NCBI RefSeq assembly: GCF_051106095.1 | Contig: NC_135787.1 | Location: 176,697,501 to 176,761,500, forward strand | Length of the DNA: 64,000 bases | Origin: Pogona vitticeps | Taxonomy: Eukaryota > Chordata > Lepidosauria > Squamata > Agamidae | Direction of reading: 5' to 3' | Shown: positions 23,705 to 35,500 of the stretch, piece after piece | Position numbering within the stretch: the first letter of the stretch is position 1 | How the letters are laid out: each line of letters opens with the position of its first letter | The notes under the pieces: model-generated | Databases searched by the model: none | The model's input: only the letters and a program-made list of their open reading frames with translations | Told to the model about the DNA's origin: nothing | Program-made: the position numbers and the translations under genes

Positions 23705-23928
23705 TGTAATGCTTATTTACCACCCTAGAGCCAAGCTCTTCTGGAATGTTTTCACTAAAAAAAGAGAGAGAAAACGATGAACTTTTAAAAGTCTAAAACA
23801 GAATAAAACGCACAACAAGAGCCTCAAGTCCCATTTGTGGTCAGAAAACAGATGATCAAAATTTGAGAAATAATTTTATGTTGACCATTTGTGTTATTTG
23901 CATTTGCAGTGTGGCAGCTCTCAGACTG

Positions 23929-24256
23929 GGGATGTGGTGGCGCTGCGGGTTAAACCGCAGAAGCCTCTGTGCTGCAAGGTCAGAGGTCCAGCAGTCGTAA
24001 GATTGAATCCACGTGACGGAGTGAACTACCATCGCTTGTCCGAGCTCCTGCCAACCTAGCAGTTTGAAAGCATATAAAAAAATGCAAGGAGATAAATAGG
24101 TACCACCACGGTGGGAAGGCGTTCCATGTCTAGTCATGCTGGCCACGTGACCACAGAAACTGGACATACGCTGGCTCTATGGCTTGGAAACGGGGATGAG
24201 CACCACGCCCTAGAGTCAGACATGACTGGATTAAATAACCAGGGGAACCTTTACCT
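23929..24256 (+). mobile_element. Squamate tRNA-derived SINE with 13-bp target duplication
   Basis: The head reads gatgtggtggcgctgcgggt and ttaaaccgcagaagc, with B-box-like wording (agattgaatcc). The body has ctcctgccaacctagcagtt and ggccacgtgaccacagaaac. It ends agtcagacatgactggatta and aacctttaccta. The direct repeat agctctcagactg flanks it (23916-23928 and 24257-24269). A second, opposite copy is at 53581-53924. Confidence 0.88.
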
Positions 24257-24597
24257 AGCTCTCAGACTGTGGCACGTTCTCCCTTGGGTGACATTGGTGG
24301 CTCCCTCTCTTCTATCCTTCTGCCAACTGCTGAAGACCCACCTTTTCAGGCAGGTTTTTGACTTCAATATGTGACTTTTAAATTGAGTCCCTGGGTGCTG
24401 GTTTTTTAGCTTTTCAACTGGTGTTGGTTTTTAAAGCTAATGTTTTTAATTACTTAAAATATTTTAATTATGGTGGTAGTTTAATTTGTTTTTTAACGTG
24501 TTATTTATTGTTTTAAATTTTCCTTGTTTTAACTTTGTGAGCCACCTTGAGTCCTCCTATGGGGAGAAAGGCGGCTTATAAATAAACATTAAACAGC
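24257..24597 (+). mobile_element. L2-type LINE 3' end
   Basis: After the SINE target duplication the sequence reads tggcacgttctcccttgggt, then gaagacccaccttttcaggc, then tgagccaccttgagtcctcc and gaaaggcggcttataaataa. This is the standard reptile L2 3' end. The SINE inserted at or close to its 5' limit. Confidence 0.7.
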
Positions 24598-26039
24598 AGG
24601 AGATTGTATAAGTATGAAGTATTTAAAAGCATTTTAGGACTCAAAAGCATGCAAAAATTATAAACAAAAACATCATCATTAAGGAGCGTGATGATATTCC
24701 TTTTGATCAAGTCTCTGCCCGTTCATTCACAATACTACTCAAGAAAGAATTTCCATTTCAGGCGTCACTAATGCACTATAGAGAAGAGAACATTCTTAGA
24801 ATGCTAGCTGGAAAAGGGAATGTGGGATAGACCTGAGTGATTCAACATACATTCCTTTGAGGCTGAGAAAGCAAACTTTCAAGACTTCCAAAGATGGATT
24901 GCCTTCTACCTGAAACCTCCTGAGTCAACGGACAAAAAGCAGGATGCCGGAGCCTAAAGATTGCTATCCCAACATGGCTGAAAATAGTAACTCAGGGAGG
25001 AAACCTAAATTTGTTATTTTCATTTAAGTTTATGGGTTAAGGGTCATGTTGGCGTTACTCTGGAAAGATTAAGGGTTCCCTGCCTCTTTGGAATGTGAGG
25101 AATGAAACTGACACAAACAGTGTAATAGTTTGCATGTCCACCCAAGAAATAAACTTTATTAAGAATAAGTATTGCTGAGAATTTCATCTTAGGTGTGTTT
25201 TTACAGAACAGCAGCTGAAATCTTGGGAGTGAAAAGATGTAAAGTTATGTACATGAATTGTCCTGTTTGTCTTTTACTTTTCTCTCATTTATCAAAAATA
25301 ACTATCAACCTTTGTTCTGTCCTAAAACAACACATTTTGAAATGATTGTTTTGGCTTGAAAACTCATTTAAATATGTTTCCTCACTCAAAGTTCTTTTAC
25401 ATCATTCTTAGATTCATGATTAGAGGGGTGATCTACAACAAAATTCAACAATGCAGTGAAAATGCTATTTATGAGCAGACATGGAAAATTAACTTTGCAA
25501 ATCTTTCTCCAGTCTTTAGCCACTGTCAGTACTGTATCTATAAAAAGTTCCACATGCACAATGTGCATGTACCATGCTTGTATTAAAACGGGGGGGGGGG
25601 TGTCCAGATGTTTTTGGCCTCCGTACATCGTCACCAGTCAATGGGAGATACAGTGACAGCCTCGAGATAGGAAAACTTACTTTTTTGGACCCCAACTCCA
25701 CAAGTCCCTGGATTCTGGGCTTTGTAGTCAGTCCAAAGGATAACTTTCCCAGGCTCTTCCCCTTTCCTCCATGTCGCCACCACAACCTTTGAGTTGCAAT
25801 GATGGCAAAGAAGAAGGTGTATCTCACCAGCAAAACTCGGGGTGAAGTTTTTTCCTCTTTACAAGAGTACCTGCAACGAGCAGGCAAATCTCCACCCAGG
25901 GGAAGAACTAAATTTTTAGCACAGGAATGAGTGACAAAAGGAAAAGAGAGCTTTCATGAACGTTAAGAAATAAATGGGGGGGGCGGGTAAAAGCGCTTTC
26001 GAGGGGGCTCAGAATATTTTTCCTTAACCGAGTCAAGAG
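24598..26039. other. Upstream of PKP2, mostly unrecognised
   Basis: No gene is supported. Small hAT-like words (ccaactccacaagtccctgg, gggctttgtagtcagtccaa) occur near 25690-25740, and a G-run is at 25590-25600. The sequence becomes GC-rich toward 26 kb. Confidence 0.35.
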
Positions 26040-26344
26040 TTTAGGAGAAACCTTTGCAGATCGGCGATGTAAGTGCTGCGTCCGTGCCTAGAACAGTTAA
26101 CGTGTGCATTGCCAGGTCTCTCCCTTGTCTACCCACCAACCCGGGCGGGAGGCGCTACGTGCTCTCGCTCTCTCCCCTACCTGCGGACTCGGGCAGGATC
26201 CGCCCTTCGAAAAAGAGTGAATCGACACTGAACCCGCCTCGCCTTTGGAGGCTGGGGAAAAAGGTGGGGCGTCGATTCCTGTTGAGATTTACTCTCAACT
26301 CAAGCTCCCCACCTGGGTCACTTCACGTCACGTTGTTTACTTTT

Positions 26345-26425
26345 TTTAAAAACTTTTATTTGGTTTTTACCCCGGCCCCCTAGACAAGGTCTACTCGGGG
26401 CGGCTTACATATTTAAAACATAACA
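26345..26425 (-). mobile_element. CR1/L2-like LINE tail fragment
   Basis: The words aacttttatttggtttttac and ctcggggcggcttacatatt are the reverse of a LINE tail. It lies about 420 bases upstream of the PKP2 start codon. Confidence 0.4.
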
Positions 26426-26558
26426 ATTCTTCCGCCCCCCCCCCCCCCAATCTATGCAATCAGCCTGAGGCGGTGGTCAGGCAGCTGAAGGAGCGTCGCG
26501 GCGTGGCTGCCGGGCCTGGCGATTCCAGGTGACACGCCGCGCCCAGGCGGGCCGGGCC

Positions 26559-26570
26559 GGGGCGGGGCGG
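26559..26570 (+). promoter_or_regulatory. GC box pair (Sp1/KLF-type)
   Basis: The sequence ggggcggggcgg holds two overlapping GC boxes about 280 bases upstream of the PKP2 start codon, inside the CpG island. Confidence 0.5.
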
Positions 26571-26846
26571 AGGCTGTTTTCCGGGCGCTGCCGGGTTTTC
26601 TTTCTCCCCCCCCCCCGCGGGCCAGGTAAGAAGGCGGTGCGGGCCAGCCGGCCAGCCGCGCCTTCCCGCTGCTTTCCGGCAGGGGGCGTGGGCTGCACGC
26701 CGGCTGCCCCGCTCGCCTTCCCGCCCGCCGGCCCGCAAATCCCTGGGCAGCTCCAAGCGGCGGGCGCGCCCCCGACGGCTTGCCGTGCCCGCTCGGCCAG
26801 TTGGGCGCTTCTCTCGCTGGCTGGCTGGCTGGCTGGCTCGCTCGCC

Positions 26847-27054
26847 ATGGCCGTTCCTGCCGTCAGCTCCGACGCCGGCTCCGGCTACATCCGCACGGTC
26901 TTGGGGCAGCAGAAGTTGAACGAGCTGGACAGCTCCAGCTTGGCTTTGCCCGCTCGGCTGTCGGGCGGCCGAGGGCAGGAGCAGAAATCGCTTCGCATCC
27001 AGAGGCAGGTCCAGCAGACCCTGGCCAGGAAAAGCAAAGGCTCCTCGGTCCACG
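26847..27054 (+). CDS. PKP2: PKP2 coding exon 1 (plakophilin-2, N-terminal head)
   Basis: Plakophilin-2 is an armadillo-family plaque protein of desmosomes and of the cardiac intercalated disc, where it links desmosomal cadherins and plakoglobin to desmoplakin and intermediate filaments; it also occurs in the nucleus. The frame starts [20 protein letters not shown] and continues [15 protein letters not shown], then [16 protein letters not shown]. This matches the human PKP2 start ([35 protein letters not shown]) almost word for word. The ATG is chosen because it gives the human-like start and has a strong context (cgccATGg). The donor is cacg|gtgagt at 27055. The exon gives 69 codons plus one base; the split codon becomes Gly70. 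A GGCT-repeat lies just upstream of the start. The frame stays open far upstream, but that part has no similarity to PKP2. Confidence 0.96.
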
Positions 27055-28069
27055 GTGAGTGAGAGAGATCTCGGTGGGTGGGTGGGTGGGTGTGTTCCGC
27101 CTCCTTCAAACTTTCCGGTTAACTTCCCTCTGGTGCTTTCCTGCAAACCCCCCTTCTAATAAAACCAAAGGACTGGGAGGGGGAGAGAAATGAAATAAAG
27201 CTTTCACGTCGACTTTACTCCCATCCTACCTGCAGAGCACCAAATAATAATAATAATAATAAATTAAAACCCTTAAAATTCCTCTTTTGCCTCGCCCCAC
27301 TTTGAAGGATGGGGGAAAAGACCTGATCCATTCAGGGTTAAAATCATGAAAATCCCCTTCTTAGCCCTAGATCAGAAAGGTGGGGGGGGGGGAGTTAATA
27401 CTCTCCCGGTGAAGTCCGTGCAGCTTTAAAAGTGTGTCATCTCAGGAGCGTTACGCCTGGGTTCCTTTACTGTTACTAGCACAATTTTTACTCAGGAAAT
27501 CCCTCTTCTGGTTGTTCGGAAGTAATTGGCCTTTCCACACCCAGACAACTGGGGCTGAGGCATTAAGATAGGGTAAAAAGGTCTGTAGTGCAATTCATAG
27601 GGTAGGATGGTGCTTATTCCCTAGTAAAGGGTAAAAAAGGCACATAAAAAGGGCCAGGTGCTCCATTCGTAAAAAGAAAGTCTGAAGTTGGGCAGTGCCT
27701 TTATTAGGTCTTTCAAACGTTATAGAGAAGATAGGCCTTTGAGGGGGCCCTTGCCATCAAGAAAAAGTGGTCTAAAACTAGAGGTTGAGGTAAATAATTC
27801 AAAAACTTGGCCCAGAGTGATGCCCTTTTGGGCTGGTGAAGACAGACTGCTAACAAAGCAAAATGGAGTTTCAAATTACACCTGAGATAGAGGTGAAGGT
27901 GACAAAGGTAACGATTTACATTTCCTTCTGTAGACAAAAGGCTGGCTTGCCCTCCCTTCCAGGTCTGTAATTTCCCTAAAATGAGGCACACAAGCTGCTT
28001 TTTAGGATTGGCAGAGGGCAATGCAAAGGCTACAGTTTGTACCTTAAAAAAGGAGAATACATTTTGGCA

Positions 28070-28125
28070 TTACACCTTTATAGAGTTGCCTTGAGTCGGA
28101 AGTGACTGGATAACACATGACAGGT
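28070..28125 (+). mobile_element. SINE tail fragment (Sauria/BovB-like)
   Basis: The wording atagagttgccttgagtcgg, then aagtgactggataacacatg is the tail shared by squamate SINEs and RTE LINEs. Only the tail is recognisable. Confidence 0.45.
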
Positions 28126-29529
28126 GTTTTCGAGGTCAGCAGGTCTTTCCACTGACTGCTTTTTTTCTATTCCCCCCCCTCCATTTTCATTTCCTTCTTT
28201 ACATTTCCAGCTATTTGCTTTCAGCTTCCTCTCTTTTCTACCCATGTTTTCCCTCTTTTCTACCCTGTTTTCTACCCATTTTCCTTTCTTCTAAATTTTT
28301 TTGGCTTGCAGACGTCTCTCTTTGCAAACATGTTGAAGCAGAAGGGTGGGGGAGAACATGTTTTTCTTTCATTTTCCTGAGAAGATGATATTCAGGCTTC
28401 ATTTTAGGTCAATGAGAGTATTTCTTTGCATCTAGTGGCGGCTTTCTCAAACTCATGAGAGACCCAGAGTTTCATATATATGCAAATCAGAGATAGTATT
28501 ACGATGCACATGCGATTATAATTTTACATGGTGTGGCAGATTTTATGGCTTCTCGGCTTGCTCATTTGTTTGATCTCTTATGGGGGAAAAGTGATACTTG
28601 CTCTGTACCAACTTTTGCGACTTTAGCTTACTGTAAAGTGAATACAGAAGCACATCACCCAAAGTGCACATGTGAAATACCCCACTTACTCGAAGCGGTA
28701 GAGACCAAGAGGAGCAAGCAAATGCTATCTATAGATCTCCAAATGGCAGCAGTACAGTACAGAGTTTAATTTGAAGTGCCAGAGTTACGTTTTTTAAATG
28801 TTAACAATAAAAAGAATCTGGAGAAGATCAGTCAGATTTATTAAAAAGCAGGCTCTGTAATTATTATGCACTTAATAATACAGTTCTGAGAACCAGCTTA
28901 TTTGCATTCAATAAAACTTCTTACGTTATTTTGCCACTTCAATTATAATAAAGAAAATATGTCACTCCAGATCTTAACACAGTTATTAACCCCATTCACA
29001 ATTTGCATTCAGATATAGTTATTTTTCTCCACAAGTCTGTTCTGTGGTGTTCTGGCTCCATTAGAATATGAGTTTGTTTAGCTTTCCATACAGTCTCCTA
29101 AAACCATGAATTGTGAGAAATGACTGTGTTGTCCCATCCTCCTTCCATGTGTTAACCTTCCTCACGTATCTATGAAGGAATGGCAATTATTTTTATGGTG
29201 GAGGTGGCCTAGGACCTTTTGCAGCCTGAGGCACAGCAGCAAATGGGAAACACGTGAACCAGATATTCCCACAAAGCACTCTACCCACAAAGCCTTCGAG
29301 AATACACTCTACCTTTCTTTAAAAATATAGTAACAAATTTAATAATGAACAATTTGCCACACTTTTTCGGTACCCAAAATAATTTGCCCGAAGTAGCTAC
29401 CTGACTCTGCCAACTTTTAATCCTATAATGCACAAATCAGACCCATGGGACTTGATTTTTACAAAGGCCTGCTCCCCACATCGTTGGGCCTGCTATGGTT
29501 GTGCACTTGGTAAATAATCATTATGAGTG

Positions 29530-29745
29530 TCTACTAGGGCAACTCCCTTTGGTCCTCTGCTGGCTGGCTGCTTTATTCAGGCAGGCTTTCGGAAACCGAC
29601 CAGCAGCTGACAAAGGAGCTTTTAATGTGCGAGTGTTGTATGCTTTTAATAATGGGTTTTAACATTTTAACTGTTTGCCTGTTATTGTGAGCAGCCTTGA
29701 CTCCCAATTTTGGAAAAAGAAAAAAGTCAAGGGATGAATCTGCAG
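29530..29745 (+). mobile_element. L2-type LINE 3' tail
   Basis: The wording attcaggcaggctttcggaa, then attgtgagcagccttgactc and tggaaaaagaaaaaagtcaa fits a diverged L2 3' end. Confidence 0.5.
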
Positions 29746-29755
29746 TATCTTTATA

Positions 29756-29849
29756 TTAATTAATTAATTAATTAATTAATTAATTAATTAATTAATTCAT
29801 TCATTCATTCATTCATTCATTCATTCATTCATTCATTCATTCATTCATT
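29756..29849. repeat. Compound (TTAA)n-(TTCA)n microsatellite
   Basis: About 40 bases of TTAA units switch by a single base change to about 54 bases of TTCA units. Confidence 0.95.
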
Positions 29850-29990
29850 TTATATTCTACCCATCTAGCAAACTGCCATGCTGGGCAGTGTACAACAAAT
29901 TAATCATACATATAATAATATACACAATAAACTATCCCAGACATAAATCATAACCCAAAACAGGTGGCGAAACAAATTCTGGAACACACT
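29850..29990 (-). mobile_element. CR1/L2-like LINE 3' tail
   Basis: The words tatattctacccatctagca and gctgggcagtgtacaacaaa are the reverse of the common LINE tail. The adjacent microsatellite probably grew at its end. Confidence 0.5.
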
Positions 29991-31229
29991 ACAATACTGC
30001 AACACTATGGTCATTCAACCACAATTAAAACGTAAACAGAAATAGAAACACATACACCTGTGGACTGTTAACTGTGGAGTTTCAACAAGTTGAAAAATAC
30101 TGGGTTGAAAACAAAAGGGCAAACAAAACAAATGAAAAATAGAATTTCAAAAAAAATTAAGTCCCTTCAATTAAACAGGTGAGTCTTTATAAAGTTTCTC
30201 CTTAACCTTTTGGGGCTGTTTGGTGTCCATTCATTATAGAATATAGGATTTTACCTCTAGATTGGCTGTCTGTTCATGTAGCTGGCTCTTCTAACAATTC
30301 ATTGTTTGATTCATCACAATACCTTTCATTGTATTTATTGCTTCCCCTCAAGGCATCTTCCCTAAACGGGCCTGCTTTTCTCCCTCCTGTTGATTACCTA
30401 CACATCTGTTGCTGTGCTGTAGACATTTCCCTAAATTGGATGTGTGTTGTTTAGATTTGAGGCACAGTGCATCCTGCCCAGGTAAACGGTGCAAGGATGT
30501 TGACTTGATGGCTTTTGAGTGTTCTGGGATTCTAGTGTTTTGTGGCCTTATCCTGGATTGCTTAAGTTGTCTGTGGAGGTGAAATGATGGTTTGCAGTGG
30601 TGTAGGGGTAAATTTGAAAGTGTGACTATTTATCATAACCAGCCAAATAAGGAAAGTCAAGAAATACAGGCAGGTAAATCAATCCACATCAACAAAAGGT
30701 CTTTTATCAAGTTGATTGCCCATTCAAGATCACAACATACTCAGATACTTTGTATTACAACAGGGATAGCCTGCAACAATCCATTTGCTCCTGGAAAAAA
30801 ATCAATGTCTCAGGTACTGTGAGGATTGCAGCTATACTCAGAGGGAACTGGGAAGTCTGGGAGGCAGTGGCACATGATGTCATCATCTCTGCTAATGAGA
30901 AAGTCCTGGGATTTTGATCCTGTATGGCCTGGTTATTTTGCTATAGAGCAGTACACTCTGTCATTTGTGCCCTTTCAACTGTTCTGAATAGAAAGTTTAG
31001 CTCTTTTATGCCTATTGTAAACCCTGAAACTGGAGTGGTGGCATTCAGGTTGAGATCCTCTCTCAGGTATAAATAAAAGGATGTGACCTTGTACCATTCA
31101 TTCGCAATCTAATTACACAATAATATTTTTCCTAAGGATGAAACTGTAGGCATAGTCTGTAGTCTGCTGAATAGGGTGTATCAGAGCTTGAAAATACTTC
31201 AGGCATCTTCTCTTTTTTTCCTTTTTCTG

Positions 31230-31300
31230 GACTACATATCCCAGTATCCTCCTAGCCAATATGACCTCTGGGAATGGTAGTCCAAGGACATAACTTTTCT
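31230..31300. mobile_element. hAT-derived MITE fragment
   Basis: The words ggactacatatcccagtatc and gggaatggtagtccaaggac are two partly inverted halves like the better copy at 50.24-50.37 kb. Confidence 0.45.
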
Positions 31301-31959
31301 ACCTAGCTCTAATATCCCACCTCTGCAGTTCTTACACAATCTTGTAACACGTTTGGGCATTTGAATGGGAAAGTGTTTTAAATTAGGAAAAGGCAATTTG
31401 TCAGTTTACAGGTGTTGTTGGATTTAAAATTCCATGAGCCCCAGTCCTGGCAAGGCATGGTGGGAATGGTGTCCCCAGCAATATCTGGAGACGCACGCTT
31501 CCCGGACAAATCCTGTGCTTTGACGAACGGCTATAGAGGCCGTTTTCTCTGTACAACTGTACAAAGGCAATCCATTCCTCGTCTGCGGAGGTAAAATTTA
31601 TTACTTAAAAATATATATCCAGAGAGGTTTTCAAGTTTCGAACCTCCATCCTGAAACTTTTACGTTAACTTCAGATCATGAAGCCTCAAAATCTGGCTTG
31701 GATGATTTGTAGATCTTTTCTGTCCTCATCCTTTCCCCTCCCCCACCTCTGCAGTGCCTGAAGAAAGTCTTGCAAGTCTTGAAAGCTTGCCTGGTGTTCA
31801 CATTTTAGTGGTCCAAAAAAGACATTACACCACCTTGGTTTTGGGCAAAAGAAAAAAAAACCTGTCGTACTACTAAACTGGTGAAGAACTTGAAAAAGTT
31901 AATTTTTTTCAGATTGCAACACTTAAGAGATTGTGACTTCTACTGGTGAGATACAAAGT

Positions 31960-32105
31960 ATGGTGTAGTAGATAGAGTAACAGACTAGGACTCAGGTGGC
32001 CTGGGTTCAAATCCTTGCTCAGCTATGGAAATTCACTAGGGGCGTGGAACTAGTAAAACCACTCCTTATATACCTCATTTACCTTGAAAGCCCTATTAGG
32101 GTTAT
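31960..32105 (+). mobile_element. tRNA-derived SINE
   Basis: The head gtatggtgtagtagatagag and aggactcaggtggcctgggt, with B-box-like ggttcaaatcc, is followed by gctcagctatggaaattcac and ccttgaaagccctattaggg. This is a squamate Sauria-type SINE pattern, better preserved than the copy at 16.8 kb. Confidence 0.65.
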
Positions 32106-32164
32106 GGCTTGAAAAATCAGTTTGTCTTCTTGATGCTACAGGATTCTGGATTTATTACGAGAAA

Positions 32165-32310
32165 ACTGCTGGATAGCTTAGTGGTTCATGTAGCTGGTTG
32201 TGAAGCCAGAAGTGGGGAATTCAATTCCCCCCTGTGGCTCCCTGAGAGGGGCTGGACTCAGTGATTCATAGGGTCCCTTACAGCCCTGCAGTTCTAAGTT
32301 TATTAAAATA
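32165..32310 (+). mobile_element. tRNA-derived SINE (second family)
   Basis: The head gctggatagcttagtggttc has A-box-like wording and a B-box-like aattcaattcc. It is followed by ggggctggactcagtgattc and agggtcccttacagccctgc. Opposite-strand relatives lie at 34.70, 35.13 and 36.80 kb. Confidence 0.65.
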
Positions 32311-32379
32311 TTTTAATATTTGAAGCCATCAGTTGTTGTGCAGTGCTGGTAATCAGCATGACACAGATTAGATGAGGCC

Positions 32380-32504
32380 CATAGTGATCGCTCAGTCAGG
32401 TGTCTGGCCATGGAACCAGAGGTGTTAGGGGTTGATTTGCCTTGGGAAAGCTCCCCAGCCCTAGAGGGCTGCTAGAAGACGGCAATGATAAAACTACTTT
32501 CGAG
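32380..32504 (+). mobile_element. tRNA-derived SINE, diverged
   Basis: The words gatcgctcagtcaggtgtct and ggccatggaaccagaggtgt are followed by agacggcaatgataaaacta, a diverged SINE pattern. It ends where the MITE at 32507 begins. Confidence 0.4.
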
Positions 32505-32506
32505 TA

Positions 32507-33037
<531 letters not shown>

Positions 33038-34696
33038 TATTCTGTACCTGGAAAACCATGGAAAATATTGCAGTAAATAAGAATTTACTTGATAGCACCT
33101 AATTATTATATCCATGAGACTAGTCTTTATATTGTGGAAACAAAGGTAACCATTGGTCATAGGTGGGATAATCAAGGCATTTTCTTTTTCATTCTGCAAT
33201 AAGCAGTGAGTCACACAATGTATTATTTGATCTACATGGAGGCTGCTCTACTCATTAGAGAGCATTTTTGACCTTACAGCTATAATACTGCTTTCTGCAG
33301 AGAGAAATGTGCTACTCGGATGTACTGAACTTGTGTGGTGTCATATACTGGGTGTATAGTTGTTAAGTTATAAAAGCAGGAGGAGATAAGAAATTTGCTG
33401 GATGTTTCTGGACAGTGTTTTAGACAATATCTCAGGCTGCTTTGTTTGCAGACAGCGTAGCAAAAATCAATAGAACGTGTTTCTTTATCTGAATCTGACC
33501 AATGGAAAGACATGGCAAGTTGGAACAACGCCTGAGTACACATACCTGCCAAACAACACCAACAACGTGAAACTCTTCCTACATAGCCTTTGCGTCTGAC
33601 TTGCAGAGCTGCTGTTTAGAAAAGTTTATTTTATGGTTGCAAACTCTTGGAACCCCCTGCCAGAATACTGTGGTCCAAAATGTAACTTTTCCGGACTCTG
33701 ATCACATAGACTTCTTCTTTTGGCAATGTTTTGTTATTTTTTATTTTTCCAATATGTGGCTCTTTGGGACATTTTGCATTTTTGAGATGCCATGGAATTT
33801 TGAAGGTATTGCATTTCCTAAACAAAAACACATGATTTAAATGTTAGCAAGCTTTATACATATGGAATCTCTTTCATAGTGGACATTTATTGCACAGAAG
33901 TAGGGCTGGCCCCTAATCCTGCCAAACCTCCATCTACATGCCGTATGTAAGTGAAAGTAAAAAATTGCTTAAGCCAGCTGAGTTGTTTGGGCAATTTGGG
34001 GGGGGGACCTTCCACAGACCTCTCTGCTTCACTAAAAGGAGTCAGTCAGTCAATCAATCCATCACTCAATAAAATAAAATAAATAAAACAAAATAATAAG
34101 AAATTAACAAGAACAACAACAACAATTTGCTGAACTTTCAGGAAACCAAATGTCAGCTGCTGAAGAATATTGCCTCAACTCTGCCACATGAGACAGCCTT
34201 TGAGCAGGGGAAGCTCTGTGACAGGTGTGGTGGATGCACATGTCTGTGGCTTATTGCGCATATGTCTATTGGGGGGCACACACCTTTCCATTACACGGAC
34301 ATTCAATGAAGGGTGTGGTCAGCAGATGTGACAGTATGCACCTGGGGCAGCTTCGAGAACTACCTTAAAGGAAATTAAACTATGATAGTTTCACAACAAA
34401 TGAACTTTGCACCTGGCAAATTCTTCCCCTGTATAGTTTCCAGCATCTATAAAAGACCAATGACATAGTGCACCTTTGAGGTTAATTATACTCTGCAACA
34501 AACAAGAGGTGCAATTGTTCTTGTGTATGCTGCGTGCTTATCCAGTAAACACAAGGAAAGAATATCTGTGTTCTCCAGTCATAAAGGCTAGGTTTGTCCA
34601 TTGCTCCATGAGGACTAGTCAACTGAGGAGTAGACATGGTGCTTTCAGGAGTCCTGCTGTATGTTTTTGTGTGTAGTTTTTGTTTGTTTGTGGGTA

Positions 34697-34742
34697 ATAA
34701 AATCCAGCCCCTGTCAAGGGAGCCCACCAGATAACTTCTGAA
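34697..34742 (-). mobile_element. SINE fragment, left part of a split copy
   Basis: The words aaaatccagcccctgtcaag and ggagcccaccagataacttc recur at 35150-35196, on the other side of a BovB tail and another SINE. Confidence 0.5.
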
Positions 34743-34745
34743 GGG

Positions 34746-34896
34746 GACAACAGAGGATGAGATGGTTGGACAGTGTCATTGAAGCAACCAACATGAATTT
34801 GACGCAACTATGGGAGGCAGTGGAAGATAGGAGGGCCTGGCATGCTCTGGTCCATGGGGTCACGAAGAGTTGGACACGACTGAACGAACGAACGAA
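34746..34896 (+). mobile_element. BovB 3' end, 5'-truncated copy
   Basis: It holds gttggacagtgtcattgaag, caaccaacatgaatttgacg and ggcatgctctggtccatggg, and ends ttggacacgactgaacgaac with a GAAC-repeat tail. This is the BovB C-terminus and 3' end. Confidence 0.88.
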
Positions 34897-34924
34897 CAAA
34901 TAATAATAATTAGATTATAATAAT

Positions 34925-35120
34925 AATCTTAGAAAGTGTGATGATTATATTAAGCAGGTTACCCATTGCACGCCCACCCCAGCAAGCTAGGTATTCAGTT
35001 TACCCACTTCAGAAGGATGAGAGGCTGAGTCAGCCTTAAGCCGGCTGGCTACCTGAGCCAGTCTTGTCAGGCTTGACTGCAATACTGCAGGTGAACCACT
35101 GCATCACAAGAGTCCTGCAA
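34925..35120 (-). mobile_element. tRNA-derived SINE with L2/MIR-like tail, old copy
   Basis: On the minus strand: ctcttgtgatgcagtggttc, then the middle (gcctctcatccttctgaagt), then cctgcttaatataatc. It has the same layout as the 11.1-kb copy. Confidence 0.6.
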
Positions 35121-35124
35121 AACT

Positions 35125-35245
35125 GTGGAACTGGAAGGAGGCCTATGGATAATCAAGTCCAGCCCCTCTCAAGGGAGCCCACCAGATAATTCCTGAACAA
35201 TGGCTCTGTAATTAGTTAACTCAGCTATCCAGCAGTTATTCTGTT
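35125..35245 (-). mobile_element. tRNA-derived SINE (second family)
   Basis: The words ggaactggaaggaggcctat and aatcaagtccagcccctctc, ending ttaactcagctatccagcag, read in reverse as a SINE head (ctgctggatagctgagttaa) and body. Confidence 0.55.
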
Positions 35246-35292
35246 GTCCTTTGGAAAAGTTTTCTGTTGGGTTTTTAAAGCTGAATGAATAG

Positions 35293-35421
35293 CAGGGTGG
35301 ATAAAAATCAATGATTTTTAGTCAAATTAATTCAAATCATTATTTAAATTGAAAAAAGAATTTTTGATTATTTTAAAATAATTAAAACATCCATTTTTAA
35401 ATTTAAATTAAATCTACCCTG
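35293..35421. mobile_element. Short MITE with CAGGG...CCCTG ends
   Basis: It begins cagggtggataaaaatcaat and ends tttaaattaaatctaccctg, with an AT-rich interior built of taaat and attta words. The inverted ends and 129-base length fit a MITE. The superfamily is not certain. Confidence 0.55.
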
Positions 35422-35449
35422 AAATAGTCTTGTATTTTTAAATTTCTGT

Positions 35450-35500
35450 TATTTTATTTATTGATTGATTTGTTCGATTTATATCCCGCCCATCTGGTAT
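35450..35500 (-). mobile_element. LINE tail fragment
   Basis: The words tgattgatttgttcgattta and tatcccgcccatctgg are the reverse of the common CR1/L2-like tail. Confidence 0.4.

Larger units (their letters stand above)
26040..27120. promoter_or_regulatory. PKP2: CpG island, PKP2 promoter region
   Basis: This is the only long CpG-rich stretch in the window. It is densest from 26460 to 27060 and holds the PKP2 start codon at 26847. A GC box pair (ggggcggggcgg, about 26559-26570) fits Sp1/KLF binding. A CTCF-like word (ccggcagggggcgt, 26676-26689) matches the degenerate core at 12 of 14 positions. No TATA box is seen near a plausible start, as expected for a CpG-island promoter. The transcription start cannot be fixed from sequence. 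A short CR1-like tail (about 26345-26425) and a C-run (26435-26449) lie in its upstream half. Confidence 0.75.

Noticed and set aside
26529-26846. In-frame extension of PKP2 upstream of the chosen ATG
   Set aside because: The frame is open for another 106 codons, but the text (Arg, Ala and Pro rich) has no likeness to PKP2, and the ATG at 26847 gives the human-like start.
26460-27146. A 228-codon open frame on the minus strand opposite PKP2 exon 1
   Set aside because: It lies fully in the CpG island, where stops are rare by composition. It has no recognisable domain and mirrors PKP2 exon 1.
31975-32045. tRNA gene
   Set aside because: A- and B-box-like words are present, but a SINE body and tail follow and the cloverleaf is broken. 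The same applies to the SINE heads at 23.93 and 32.17 kb and to the reversed heads at 11.37 and 53.92 kb.
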